The translations under genes and the position numbers were made by a program. From the NCBI RefSeq assembly GCF_004364805.1, contig NZ_SOAP01000001.1:62001-126000 (forward strand): a stretch of DNA of 64,000 nucleotides, written 5' to 3'. Of this stretch, positions 42,959 to 52,481 are shown in pieces (the first letter of the stretch is position 1; each line of letters starts with the position of its first letter). The notes under the pieces are model-generated. The model was given only the letters and a program-made list of their open reading frames with translations. It searched no databases and had not been told where the DNA came from. The DNA is from Pelagimonas phthalicica. GTDB lineage: Bacteria > Pseudomonadota > Alphaproteobacteria > Rhodobacterales > Rhodobacteraceae.

Positions 42959-43873
42959 ATGCAGTTCGATCCCAATCACCTTGCCGCTCTCGCCTCGGTT
43001 TTGCGCCATGGCAGCTTTGATGCCGCCGCCAACGCGCTGCATGTCACCCCCTCGGCGATTTCACAGCGCATCAAGGCGCTGGAAGAGCGGGTTGGCACGA
43101 CGCTGGTCAATCGTGCCACGCCCTGCACGGGTACACCGCATGGCCTTCGGATCGCGAAACATGCTGAGGATATAGGGTTGCTGGAAACGGCTCTGACCCG
43201 CGACCTCAAGCTCGATGGCTCAGACGTGCAACGCCATCTGCGCATCGCCATCAATGCCGACAGTTTGGCCACCTGGTTTGTCCCGGCTATGGCCAACCTG
43301 CCCGAGATGCTTTTCGACCTAGAGATCGACGATCAGGACCACAGCGCCGATTGGTTGAAACGCGGGGCGGTAAGCGCTGCGATCACCACTACGCCCAGCA
43401 TTCCGGGCTGCGACGCCTTCCCGCTTGGTTCCTTGCGCTATGTCGCCACCTGCTCGCCCGAGTTTCACGCGCAATGGTTTACCAAAGGAACCGATCCCGC
43501 TGCGCTCAACGCGGCCCCCTGTCTGGTTTTTAACGCCAAGGACGGGTTGCAGCGCAATTGGATGGCAGCCCAAGGTGCCCCTCGCGCCGCGCCGCCCAGC
43601 CATTACCTGCCGTCAACCCAAGCCTTTGTAGATGCCGCGATTGCCGGACTTGGCTGGGGGATGAACCCGGAACTGCTGGTTTGGCGGGCTTTGCGTCGGC
43701 AAAGGCTTGTCACTCTGAACGAAACCGCGACATGGGACGTTCCTCTTATCTGGCAGGTCAGCCGTATCCTTGCCCCGGCGCTGAAGCCGGTCACCGATGC
43801 GGTGATCAAAACCGCCAAAGCGACGCTGGTTCAATCTGACTCGCCCGAACGTGACCCGGTGCCAAACAGGTAA
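42959..43873 (+). CDS. argP: LysR-family regulator ArgP
   Basis: 304 residues. N-terminal HTH HLAALASVLRHGSFDAAANA with TPSAISQRIKALEERVGTTL; C-terminal co-inducer domain with substrate-binding features (ADSLATWFVPAMANLPEM). ArgP senses Lys/Arg and activates the exporter gene, here divergently transcribed across an 88-bp gap. Its 3' end overlaps the next minus-strand gene by 43 bp. Confidence 0.92.
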   Translation: MQFDPNHLAALASVLRHGSFDAAANALHVTPSAISQRIKALEERVGTTLVNRATPCTGTPHGLRIAKHAEDIGLLETALTRDLKLDGSDVQRHLRIAINADSLATWFVPAMANLPEMLFDLEIDDQDHSADWLKRGAVSAAITTTPSIPGCDAFPLGSLRYVATCSPEFHAQWFTKGTDPAALNAAPCLVFNAKDGLQRNWMAAQGAPRAAPPSHYLPSTQAFVDAAIAGLGWGMNPELLVWRALRRQRLVTLNETATWDVPLIWQVSRILAPALKPVTDAVIKTAKATLVQSDSPERDPVPNR

Positions 43874-44604
43874 TCCACCATCAGGCCCATGCGAAATGGC
43901 AGGCTGTCCTTGCGATCCGCCAATTGGCGCACCGTCATGCGACGTCGGCGGATCACGGCGCGGGCGACGCGGTAGTCGAACGCGCGTTTTCGTTTCAGCA
44001 ACCCCTCTGGCAGCAGTTTCTGAAGCCCTTTCCACAACAGCCCCAGCTGCAAAAAAGCAATCGCCTTGAACGTCGATTTTTGCAGCGTGACCCAGATCAT
44101 CCGCCCTGCCGCCGTCGCCCCGGCGACAATCCACAGAGGCACCTGAACCGAAAACAGCACCAGCCACAGCCCGATCGAACTGACCGACAGGGCCAATGTG
44201 GCAAAAATCAGGATCAGCGCAGACACGGCTTTTTCCAGGCCGCTAAGCCCGCGATACCAGCCCAACATGCGTTCATAGCGCGCTTTGACCGCTTCGATAT
44301 AGCCCGAAAACAACCCGGCCAGGCGGCGCAGCAACGCCTTGCCCAAGACCAGCGGCATCAACGTGGACATGATCCATTTCTTGATCAACTCGATCTTGAA
44401 AAATGCCGAGGCTTGGGTTTTCAGCCAAAGGATAAAGACCGGCAGTTCAAGCGTTGCAACTTTCTTTAAGATGATTTTGGCCTGCACAAGGATCAGTCCC
44501 AGCGCGATCAACACCTCATTCCCAAAATAGACCGTGGCCGCCACGGAAAGGCCCACCACAAGGGTCAAAAGGAAAATTGCGCGCAATAACATGGCGATAT
44601 GCAT
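43831..44604 (-). CDS. Multi-pass membrane protein of unknown function
   Basis: 257 residues; not recognised. It has several hydrophobic segments (MLLRAIFLLTLVVGLSVAAT, LIALGLILVQAKIIL, STLMPLVLGKALLRRLAG, VSALILIFATLALSVSSIG, LFSVQVPLWIVAGATAAGR) and a basic C-terminus (KRKRAFDYRVARAVIRRRR). The ATG at 44604 is preferred; 44592 is possible. Its end overlaps argP convergently, so both genes must share 43 bp of coding DNA. Confidence 0.6.
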   Translation of the reverse strand: MHIAMLLRAIFLLTLVVGLSVAATVYFGNEVLIALGLILVQAKIILKKVATLELPVFILWLKTQASAFFKIELIKKWIMSTLMPLVLGKALLRRLAGLFSGYIEAVKARYERMLGWYRGLSGLEKAVSALILIFATLALSVSSIGLWLVLFSVQVPLWIVAGATAAGRMIWVTLQKSTFKAIAFLQLGLLWKGLQKLLPEGLLKRKRAFDYRVARAVIRRRRMTVRQLADRKDSLPFRMGLMVDYLFGTGSRSGESD

Positions 44605-44745
44605 AAGGCAGGGCCTGAGATTGGGCAAGTCTCAGGCGCGACTGACATATATCAAGGAAAGAATGTCAGGCCCGCGTTACACTTAGCTTGTTGGGGAACG
44701 GTCCCTGACCTCTCCGACACATGGATTAAAGGGGAGTATCTCGTA

Positions 44746-45090
44746 ATGAAACAAATGGTCAGACTTCTCGTTGCGGCGCTGGTCGCCAGTTTTGCCACAA
44801 CGGCAACGGCTGGAGATTGCACAGGCTATGTGATTGGGGTGCGCCCGATCAGCCAGTACAACCACAGCGCAGGCAAAGGATTTCTGGCAGTGCGCACCGG
44901 TCCGGGATCCAACTACCAGCAGATCGGCGAGCTTTATCGGGGTGATGAGATCGCCGTTTGGGATCGCGCCGGGGGATGGTACCGCATCCAATGCATGTCA
45001 GGCACATGCCTCAACCCGCTTTGGGGGCAACCCGACCCCAATGGATGGGTTTACGGCAAATACCTTGATATTGGCGGTGTTTGCCCTTGA
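44746..45090 (+). CDS. Exported SH3-domain protein
   Basis: 114 residues. Signal peptide MKQMVRLLVAALVASFATTA, then a bacterial SH3b-like domain (FLAVRTGPGSNYQQIGELYRGDEIAVWDRAGGWYRI) that typically binds peptidoglycan or other surface ligands. Cysteines (DCTGY, CMSGTCLNP, GGVCP) suggest disulfides in the periplasm. GGGGAG 10 bp upstream supports the ATG at 44746. No neighbour hints at the target. Confidence 0.8.
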   Translation: MKQMVRLLVAALVASFATTATAGDCTGYVIGVRPISQYNHSAGKGFLAVRTGPGSNYQQIGELYRGDEIAVWDRAGGWYRIQCMSGTCLNPLWGQPDPNGWVYGKYLDIGGVCP

Positions 45091-45256
45091 TTTAGGGTGG
45101 TCCAACCCGACTGGTTGGGCCAGCCATTGCTTTCTTCTTAGTTCATCGGTTCTGTTTCAGATTTTGAGTATCCAGCGCGACATCGTTTTTCCCACGCGCA
45201 CCGTCTCGCTTTAGAACTGCGCGGCGACTTTGAAATGCGTCAATTCATGAGGTCAT

Positions 45257-45703
45257 ATGCCGGTTCAAACGTCGATTCAGCCAGAGGATAACTTTATCTA
45301 TTCGCGGTATTTGGGTCAGGTAACGTTGGCCCAAATCCGAAATTCGATGATACAGACATATACCAGCTGCACCTATCGCCCCGGCATGGTGGAAATTGAC
45401 GATTTGCGCGAGATCTCGAAACTGGATCTGCGATTTGCCGGTGTCCTGCACATCACCCGCAGTCTCGTGCGACATCACAAAGCCCAGGGCACCCAGCCAA
45501 AAGTGGCGCTTATCCGCGGGTCTGACATGACCTATGGCGTGGCACGCATGTTTCAGAACCTCATGACCGCTGAGATGCCCGAGGCCGAAATCGATATCGT
45601 AAGGTCTGAGGAAGATGCCCAAGCAACTTTGGGATTGCGCAAAGGGGCTTTGGGCGGGCTGACACAGGCAGCAAAGGCTCACCGGCGCAGTGCGCACCGA
45701 TGA
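45257..45703 (+). CDS. Conserved hypothetical protein (STAS-like)
   Basis: 148 residues; not recognised with certainty. It has the look of a SpoIIAA/STAS-type fold: strand GQVTLAQI, helix TSCTYRPGMVEIDDLREISK with a conserved Asp, then helix LHITRSLVRHHKAQG and strand KVALIRGS. No signal or membrane segment. The basic tail AAKAHRRSAHR is odd. Its 3' end meets the YebC gene; a hairpin (AGGCTCA/TGAGCCT, 45675-45707) ends both transcripts. STAS proteins of this size are common single genes in Rhodobacteraceae. Confidence 0.55.
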   Translation: MPVQTSIQPEDNFIYSRYLGQVTLAQIRNSMIQTYTSCTYRPGMVEIDDLREISKLDLRFAGVLHITRSLVRHHKAQGTQPKVALIRGSDMTYGVARMFQNLMTAEMPEAEIDIVRSEEDAQATLGLRKGALGGLTQAAKAHRRSAHR

Positions 45704-45712
45704 GCCTACATG

Positions 45713-46453
45713 TCAGAGTTGGGCCATAACCTCGTCGGAGGCCTCAAAATTGGTGGTGACTCGCTGCACGTCATCATCGTCTTCCAATGCATCCACCAGA
45801 CGCATTAGCGATTGCATCCCGTCCAAATCCAGCTCGGTCGTGGTGGTGGGCTTCCAGATCAGCTTGGTCGATTCAGATTCGCCCAGCGCGGCCTCCATGG
45901 CAGTGGAGACATCGTTCAGATCGGTATCCGCGCAATAGATGACATGCCCATCTTCCGAGCTTTCGACATCTTCGGCACCCGCTTCAATCGCGGCTTCCAT
46001 GACGGTGTCATTGTCACCAACGGAGGCCGGATAGATGATCTCGCCCACACGGTCAAACATGAACCCAACCGAGCCTGTCTCGCCCAGATTGCCGCCATTC
46101 TTGGTAAAGGTCGAACGCACGGTCGAGGCGGTGCGGTTGCGGTTGTCTGTCATGGTTTCGACGATCACCGCCACACCATTCGGGCCATAGCCCTCATAGC
46201 GGATTTCTTCGTAATCATCGCCCTCGCCCGCAACGGATTTCTTGATCGCGCGTTCGATATTGTCCTTGGGCATGGACTGGCTCTTGGCCTCTTTTACGGC
46301 CAGGCGCAGACGCGGGTTCTTTTCCGGATCGGGATCACCCATCTTGGCAGCAATGGTGATTTCCTTGGAAAGTTTCGAAAACAGCTTGGCCCGCAATTTG
46401 TCCTGACGGCCTTTGCGGTGCTGGATATTTGCCCATTTGGAATGGCCGGCCAT
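45713..46453 (-). CDS. yebC: YebC/PmpR-family regulator
   Basis: 246 residues. Starts [24 protein letters not shown], the YebC signature, with [20 protein letters not shown] and the acidic C-terminal domain ([22 protein letters not shown]). YebC proteins act as transcription factors or, as recently shown for related paralogs, as ribosome-associated factors at proline stretches; the target here is not known. Confidence 0.96.
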   Translation of the reverse strand: MAGHSKWANIQHRKGRQDKLRAKLFSKLSKEITIAAKMGDPDPEKNPRLRLAVKEAKSQSMPKDNIERAIKKSVAGEGDDYEEIRYEGYGPNGVAVIVETMTDNRNRTASTVRSTFTKNGGNLGETGSVGFMFDRVGEIIYPASVGDNDTVMEAAIEAGAEDVESSEDGHVIYCADTDLNDVSTAMEAALGESESTKLIWKPTTTTELDLDGMQSLMRLVDALEDDDDVQRVTTNFEASDEVMAQL

Positions 46454-46587
46454 GGTCTCGCCTCGTCTCTATTCGTCCAGTTTGGCGCATTCTATAGGGT
46501 ATTGAGCGGCAAGTTCCAAGGCGGCTTTGCCCTCATGTGACCCCGTGCAGGCTTGGCTTTGTCCTGGGGCTGCGTTAGGCGGGGAAC

Positions 46588-47322
46588 ATGGCTAAATTTC
46601 TCTTGCTGCAACTGCGCCCTGAACCTGAAACCAGCGATAGCGAATATCACGCAATCCTGGACAAAAGCGGGTTGGACGCAGATCGCGTGCACCGCATTTG
46701 TTTGGACCGCGAAGACCTGCCGGATAACCTGAACGTTGAGGATTTCGCGGGTGTGATTGTCGGTGGCGGGCCGGGCTGTGTCTCTGATGCGCCGGAGCAA
46801 AAGACGCCGGTAGAGGCCCGGATCGAGCAATCCTGCCTGTCACTGATGCCGCAAATCACCGCGAACGATCTGCCCTTTATGGGTTGTTGCTACGGGATCG
46901 GGATTTTGGGGCACCATTTGGGGGCAGATGTCTCCAAGGCGCAATATGGCGAACCGGTTGGCCCGACGACCTGCATGGTGACCGAGGCCGGGCGCGCGGA
47001 CGCGTTGCTGCGCGACATGCCCGCACAATTCGACGCCTTTGTCGGGCATAAAGAAGCCTTGCAGGAACTGCCCACGGGGGCAGTGCATCTTCTGTCATCC
47101 GCGCCCTGCCCGTTTCAGATGATCCGCTATGGTGACAACGTTTATGCCACGCAGTTCCACCCGGAAGCTGACGGGGCCGAGTTTGAAACCCGCATCCGAT
47201 TTTACCGCCACAAAGGCTATTTCGCGCCAGAGGACGCAGACCGGCTTATCGACATGTGCCATTCGGCAGATGTGACCTGGCCGGAAAAGATCCTTGCGGC
47301 TTTTGTCGCGCGTTACAGCTAA
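46588..47322 (+). CDS. Class I glutamine amidotransferase-like protein
   Basis: 244 residues. The triad is visible: GCCYGIGILGHHLG (nucleophile Cys), TQFHPE (His and Glu). It resembles GuaA-type N-terminal domains (GMP synthase-like GATase1). The partner synthase is not adjacent, so a stand-alone role in amine transfer or gamma-glutamyl hydrolysis is likely. A 3'-end repeat follows. Confidence 0.85.
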   Translation: MAKFLLLQLRPEPETSDSEYHAILDKSGLDADRVHRICLDREDLPDNLNVEDFAGVIVGGGPGCVSDAPEQKTPVEARIEQSCLSLMPQITANDLPFMGCCYGIGILGHHLGADVSKAQYGEPVGPTTCMVTEAGRADALLRDMPAQFDAFVGHKEALQELPTGAVHLLSSAPCPFQMIRYGDNVYATQFHPEADGAEFETRIRFYRHKGYFAPEDADRLIDMCHSADVTWPEKILAAFVARYS

Positions 47323-47330
47323 ACCGGTAT

Positions 47331-47391
47331 GGGGCGCTGCCCCGCCCCGAGCAAGCTCGGGACTCCCCGGGATATTTTTGGCCCAGAGAAG
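47331..47391 (+). repeat. 3'-end intergenic repeat, copy 2
   Basis: GGGGCGCTGCCCC hairpin, CCGAGC/GCTCGG hairpin, then CCCCGGGATATTTTTGGCCCAGAGAAG. It shares the last motif and the G/C hairpin with 13501-13590 (which is on the other strand). 47323-47502 hold nothing else. Confidence 0.5.
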
Positions 47392-47502
47392 CCTAAAGCG
47401 CCCGACTATAAACTTGAGACACGAGTACTCTGCCGTGCCTTTGGCACCCTCGGGACATTGGTGCCTCACGGGGTTTCAGTTCAAAAGTCGGACGCATTAG
47501 GA

Positions 47503-49281
47503 TCAGAGCGGCCAGAAGAGCGGAATGAACAGGGACGCGATCAAGCCGATGCTGATATTGAGCGGCAGGCCAACTTTGACAAAATCGGTGAACTTATAGC
47601 CGCCAGGACCGTAGACCAATGTGTTGGTTTGATAGCCAATCGGCGTGGCAAAGCTGCAAGAGGCGGCAACCATGACGGCAACCACCAGCGGGCGCGGATC
47701 GACACCGATGGCGCTGGCAAGGCTGATGGCAATCGGTGTCACCACCACGGCGACAGCATTGTTGCTGACCGCTTCGGTCAGGACAGACGTCAACAGATAG
47801 ACCGCCCAGATCAATAGGAAGGGCGGCAACCCCATGAGATGCGGCGCGACCGCTTCGACGATCATCTGGACCGCGCCAGAGGATTGCAGCGCCGCCCCAA
47901 TCGCCAGCATGGCAAAGATCAGCGCCAATAAGCGCCCTTCGATAAAGGAAAACGCCTCTTCGGCATCGATACAGCGAGCCAGAAGCACCACTGCCACTGC
48001 GACGATTGTCAAAGGCAGGATCTTAGCGACGCCCAGCGCTGACAGGATGACAATGCTCGCCAAAGCCAACAGGGCGATGGGCGCATGACCGCGGCGAAAC
48101 GCCTTGGCCGAGGGGCGCGAGACATCGACCAGGGCCATATCTTCGGCGAGGCGTTGAATGTCTTCTGGGTTGCCTTCGAGTAACAGCGTATCACCAACGC
48201 GCACCACCAATTGATCCAACTGGCGGCCAATATTCTGGTTCCGCCGATGCACCGCCAGCGGATAGACACCATAGCGGCGGCGCAGACGCAGCGCGCCCAG
48301 GCTGCGGCCAATCATCTTGCAACCCGGAGAAATCAGCACCTCGACCGTGGTGGTTTCCTTGGCCGAAACCTGATCCACGCGTTTCAGCGATTTATTGCGC
48401 TGGAGCGAGAGCAATTCGGTCATCTGGGTGCGCAAAACGACCCGGTCGCCAACCTCAAGCATGACACCTTGCAGGTTGCGGCGCAGGGATTCATCCCCTC
48501 GGATCACGTCAATCAACCGCACCCCATCGCGCTTGAACAGTTGAACACCCAGCACTTCGCGCCCAATCAGGTTGGATTCCGGCGGAATCACCGCCTCGGT
48601 AAAGAATTTCATCCGCGAGCGGTCAGACAGCATCCCGGCCATCGACGTGCGATCTGGCAGCAAAAATCGCCCGACCAGCAGCAGATAGAGCATGCCAAAA
48701 GCAATCAGGACCACCGCCAGCGGCGTGACCTCAAAAATCGTGAAAGGCTGCATGCCTTGGGTGCGTGCCACCCCGTCCACCAGCAGGTTGGTCGAGGTCC
48801 CGATCAGGGTCAGGGTCCCGCCCAGAATGGCGGCATAGCTCAGCGGGATCAGCAATTTCGACGGGGCAACCCCCAAAGATTTGGCCAATTGCACAAAGAC
48901 CGGCAGCATGACCACCACCACAGGCGTGTTATTCATAAAGGCCGAGGCCACAACCACAACCGCCAGAATGGCCGCCATAGCCGCCTTGGGATGGACCATG
49001 ACCTGCGCTTGGGCATAGTTGGTAAAGGCATCCAGGGCCCCGGTGCGCACCAAAGCCCCCATCACGATGAACATGCCTGCAATCGTCCAGGGTGCCGGGT
49101 TTGACAGAACCGCCAAGGCCGCCTCGTAAGGCAGAACGCCGGTGACCAGCAGCAGTGCCACGCCCCCTAGGGCAGTGACTTCTGTCGGATAAATGTCGCG
49201 CAGAAACAGCGCGAACATCAAAACGACCACCGCAATTGCAACACCCGCCTGCCCGGTTTGGCTCAGTTCGATAAACTGCAT
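47503..49281 (-). CDS. SLC13-family permease with two RCK_C/TrkA-C domains
   Basis: 592 residues. Eleven or so transmembrane segments; MNNTPVVVVMLPVFVQLAKSLG carries the SNNT-like loop of anion/cation permeases and GTSTNLLVDGVA the second one. Two TrkA-C domains in the centre (about 220-370; ESNLIGREVLGVQLFKRDG, SPGCKMIGRSLGALRLRR) sense ligands. The family carries anions such as sulfate or dicarboxylates. Confidence 0.9.
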   Translation of the reverse strand: MQFIELSQTGQAGVAIAVVVLMFALFLRDIYPTEVTALGGVALLLVTGVLPYEAALAVLSNPAPWTIAGMFIVMGALVRTGALDAFTNYAQAQVMVHPKAAMAAILAVVVVASAFMNNTPVVVVMLPVFVQLAKSLGVAPSKLLIPLSYAAILGGTLTLIGTSTNLLVDGVARTQGMQPFTIFEVTPLAVVLIAFGMLYLLLVGRFLLPDRTSMAGMLSDRSRMKFFTEAVIPPESNLIGREVLGVQLFKRDGVRLIDVIRGDESLRRNLQGVMLEVGDRVVLRTQMTELLSLQRNKSLKRVDQVSAKETTTVEVLISPGCKMIGRSLGALRLRRRYGVYPLAVHRRNQNIGRQLDQLVVRVGDTLLLEGNPEDIQRLAEDMALVDVSRPSAKAFRRGHAPIALLALASIVILSALGVAKILPLTIVAVAVVLLARCIDAEEAFSFIEGRLLALIFAMLAIGAALQSSGAVQMIVEAVAPHLMGLPPFLLIWAVYLLTSVLTEAVSNNAVAVVVTPIAISLASAIGVDPRPLVVAVMVAASCSFATPIGYQTNTLVYGPGGYKFTDFVKVGLPLNISIGLIASLFIPLFWPL

Positions 49282-49366
49282 CAGCTGCTCTTTTGTCTTT
49301 CAACCAAAGGCATTGTGACGCGTTGTTCGCACGGGAACAAGGCAGAGAATGCGCGAAAGCCTGGTG

Positions 49367-50179
49367 TTACAGCCCGGATTGCTGCAAGCGTCCGCCATGA
49401 CGGATGGGCGTGATGCTGGTCGCTTTGCCGGAGCGATCATCTGTTTCCACGACAATGCCGGACAGGGTCGCCTCTCCGGTGGCAGGGGTAAAACGCCCTT
49501 TGACCATACCGGTCACAAAGCGGCGCATCGGCTCAGCTTTTTCCATGCCGATGACGGAATTGTAATCCCCGCACATGCCGGCATCTGTCAGATAAGCGGT
49601 GCCACCGGGCAGGATCTGCGCATCCCCCGTCGGCACATGGGTGTGAGTGCCGACAACCAGACTGGCACGACCATCGCAGAAATGCCCCATGCCCATCTTT
49701 TCCGAGGTTGCCTCGCAATGCATGTCGACCAGAATGGCCTGCGCCTGCCCGCCCATTGGATGGCGACGCAGCACCTCATCCATGGCTGAAAACGGATCAT
49801 CATAGGCGCGCTTCATAAAGACCTGCCCCAGCACCTGGCTGACCAAAACCTTGCGCCCTCGGCGATCATTGAACAGCCCGACCCCGCGCCCCGGTGCCTG
49901 TTTGGCAAAGTTGATCGGGCGCAGCACGCGCGGCTCGCTTTCGATAAAGCTCAGCATGTCCTTTTGGTCAAAGGCATGATCGCCCAGCGTCACCACATCC
50001 GCCCCGGCATTCAGGATCAGCTTGGCATGTTCCCCGGAGAGCCCCATCCCGTTCGAGGCGTTTTCGCCGTTGACCACAACAAAATCGAGCCGCCAGTCGT
50101 CGCGCAGCTTGGGAAGGTGTTCGGTGATGGCAGCGCGCCCCGCGCGGCCCATCACATCGCCGAGAAAGAGAAGTCGCAT
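49367..50179 (-). CDS. YmdB-family metallophosphoesterase
   Basis: 270 residues (TIGR00282 family). Metal-binding motifs at RLLFLGDVMGRAGRAAI, VVNGENASNG, TLGDHAFDQKD and GTHTHVPTGDAQ. In Bacillus YmdB is a cyclic-nucleotide (2',3'-cNMP) phosphodiesterase. This is a single gene between permease and ferredoxin regions. Confidence 0.9.
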   Translation of the reverse strand: MRLLFLGDVMGRAGRAAITEHLPKLRDDWRLDFVVVNGENASNGMGLSGEHAKLILNAGADVVTLGDHAFDQKDMLSFIESEPRVLRPINFAKQAPGRGVGLFNDRRGRKVLVSQVLGQVFMKRAYDDPFSAMDEVLRRHPMGGQAQAILVDMHCEATSEKMGMGHFCDGRASLVVGTHTHVPTGDAQILPGGTAYLTDAGMCGDYNSVIGMEKAEPMRRFVTGMVKGRFTPATGEATLSGIVVETDDRSGKATSITPIRHGGRLQQSGL

Positions 50180-50304
50180 GGCGCTGCCCTAACGCCAAAA
50201 TTCATGAAAGCAAAGGGGGCCAGGCGATTCTTATCAAGTTTGGTCAGACAGTGACGGGATGGTGGGTGGGGCGACAAGCTTTGCTTGAGCGCCAGCCCCG
50301 TCCC

Positions 50305-51072
50305 TTATTTCAATCGACACTCCATGGCGCGCTTGATTGCATCTGCGCTATAACGACCCAAAGCGCGGCTTCTCAGCCCTTTGCCATCAAAAGTAACAGC
50401 CAAGACACGCCGCCAATCCCCAGTGGCCACAATCATCTCGGGCCCCTGCCCGCAATCGCGAATCCCACCTTCGATGTAGTCCCAGCCAATCCGGTGATTG
50501 CTCAGGCCTTTGCCCGCCGCCACCTCGACCAGCTTGCCATCGACAAACCGCCAGATCCGCAATGTCTTGGCCAGATGTGGACGGTCGATATAGGCTACTT
50601 CCACATAGCCATCCCCATCCAGATCCGCCGCTCCTATTGGGGCCAGCCAGCGATTGCGCTGACCAATATGGGGCGTCTCTGCAAGCTTGTGACCAAGGGC
50701 GTTGTAGATCGCCAATTGCGCCCCAAGCTGCATGTCGCTTTCCACAACCATGACAGCTTGCATGCCATCACCCAAATCCACCAGGCGCGGGGCAATATCC
50801 TCAAAGACATGATCCTGTGGCAATCGCACCGTCACGCGATGCCGATCAGTAGAGGCTTTGGTGCCCTCGCGATCCTGATCACTGACGATGACAAGCCCAC
50901 CGTATTCCACATCATCGCCCAATACCCCATGGGCGTAACGCGTTGTTGGCGCGTCATAATAGGCGTCGGTTATATCACCCGCGGCAGCCCCCGGCAGCCA
51001 CAGGCTCAACGCCAGACACGCGCCGCGCATGAGGCGGCGCAAAGGGCGCAACGGATGACGCGGCGCCCCCAT
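50305..51072 (-). CDS. Exported FG-GAP/VCBS-like repeat protein
   Basis: 255 residues. Signal-peptide-like region LMRGACLALSLWLPGAAAG, then a beta-propeller-like body with DLDGDGYVEVAYID, an Asp-rich Ca2+-binding motif of FG-GAP repeats. It overlaps no gene but begins just after the ferredoxin stop (51077), so they form a pair on the minus strand. Function unknown. Confidence 0.65.
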   Translation of the reverse strand: MGAPRHPLRPLRRLMRGACLALSLWLPGAAAGDITDAYYDAPTTRYAHGVLGDDVEYGGLVIVSDQDREGTKASTDRHRVTVRLPQDHVFEDIAPRLVDLGDGMQAVMVVESDMQLGAQLAIYNALGHKLAETPHIGQRNRWLAPIGAADLDGDGYVEVAYIDRPHLAKTLRIWRFVDGKLVEVAAGKGLSNHRIGWDYIEGGIRDCGQGPEMIVATGDWRRVLAVTFDGKGLRSRALGRYSADAIKRAMECRLK

Positions 51073-51076
51073 CCTG

Positions 51077-51523
<447 letters not shown>

Positions 51524-51537
51524 CTATCTTTGTTCCC

Positions 51538-51918
51538 ATGCAAATTGCCGCCCCCCATAGGCGTGACTGGCCCAGGCCACCCTCCGCCCTGCCCGCCGAG
51601 CGTTTGGTGGAACCGCCAAATGGCGCGCGCGTGACCGTGGCCGGGTTGGTGATACTGCGCCAGCGCCCCGGCACCGCCAATGGGGTGATCTTTCTGACGC
51701 TCGAGGATGAAACTGGCATCGTCAATATTATCGTCTGGCGCAAAATGTATGAACGATTTCGCCGCGCGGTGATTGCCGGGCGCATGTTGCGCGTCACCGG
51801 CCAGATCCAGCGCGATAATGGCGTCACCCATGTCATTGCGGACACAATCGAAGATATTTCGCACATGCTGGACCGGCTTTTGGACACAGAGCTTTGCACA
51901 ATGCGCGATAATCGCTAG
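51538..51918 (+). CDS. Orphan OB-fold domain homologous to the DnaE2 C-terminus
   Basis: 126 residues. ARVTVAGLVILRQRPGTANG, GVIFLTLEDETGIVNIIVW and VIADTIEDISHMLDRLL match, in order, the C-terminal nucleic-acid-binding OB-fold of error-prone polymerase DnaE2 (a protein of about 1000 residues). No PHP, palm or finger region is in the 5' flank, where only the divergent ferredoxin gene lies. It could be a dnaE2 remnant or a kept small single-strand-binding protein. The start codon 51538 is the first ATG; the homology begins about 25 codons later. Confidence 0.75.
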   Translation: MQIAAPHRRDWPRPPSALPAERLVEPPNGARVTVAGLVILRQRPGTANGVIFLTLEDETGIVNIIVWRKMYERFRRAVIAGRMLRVTGQIQRDNGVTHVIADTIEDISHMLDRLLDTELCTMRDNR

Positions 51919-51965
51919 GGTCAGCCCAAGATAAGTACGCAGGCACGATAAGAGGCCCGAGCAGA

Positions 51966-52481
51966 ATGACCCGTTTTTTCGCCCCGCTTTCCGCGTTGGC
52001 GCTATTGGCTGCATGTAGCACATCGCAGCCCGTAACCCGTGCCGCAACCCCCATGGGCCCGCCGCCCATGCCCGAAGCCGACGCCTCGGGCAATTGCTGG
52101 GCACGCGAAACAACGCCTGCGGTTTATGAACAGGTCATGGGCGAAGTGCAGGTCGTCCAGGCTGAAATCGCCGAGGATGGAACGGTCATCCGCCCCCCCA
52201 TCTATCGCAAAGCCCCGGTTGCCCGAGTTGTCATACCACGCGGTGAGATGAAGTTCGAGGCCCCCTGCCCGCCCTATTTCACGCCAGAGTTCATCGCCTC
52301 CCTGCAACGCGCCCTTGCCGTGCGCGGCTATTTCCATGGCAATGTCACCGGCGCACTCGACGCGCCGACAACAGCCGCGGTCAAGAAATACCAATCCGAA
52401 CGCGGCCTTATCAGCGGCCAACTCTCACTGGAAACCGCCCGTAGCCTCGGTCTTATCGCGGTTGAGCGCAGCAGTTTGTGA
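51966..52481 (+). CDS. Lipoprotein with peptidoglycan-binding domain
   Basis: 171 residues. Lipobox ALLAAC after a short signal, then a Pro-rich spacer and a C-terminal peptidoglycan-binding domain (FIASLQRALAVRGYFHGN, AVKKYQSERGL). Anchored in the outer membrane, it should bind cell wall. The next gene starts inside its stop codon (GTGA), so it is probably co-transcribed with it. Confidence 0.85.
   Translation: MTRFFAPLSALALLAACSTSQPVTRAATPMGPPPMPEADASGNCWARETTPAVYEQVMGEVQVVQAEIAEDGTVIRPPIYRKAPVARVVIPRGEMKFEAPCPPYFTPEFIASLQRALAVRGYFHGNVTGALDAPTTAAVKKYQSERGLISGQLSLETARSLGLIAVERSSL

Noticed and set aside
50255-50304. Third copy of the G-rich-loop hairpin (GGTGGGTGGGG near 50264)
   Set aside because: The G runs are shorter and the pairing arms (GACGGG/CCCGTC) do not enclose a 21-nt loop as in the two bet operon copies. 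Similarity is limited to GTGGGTGGG.
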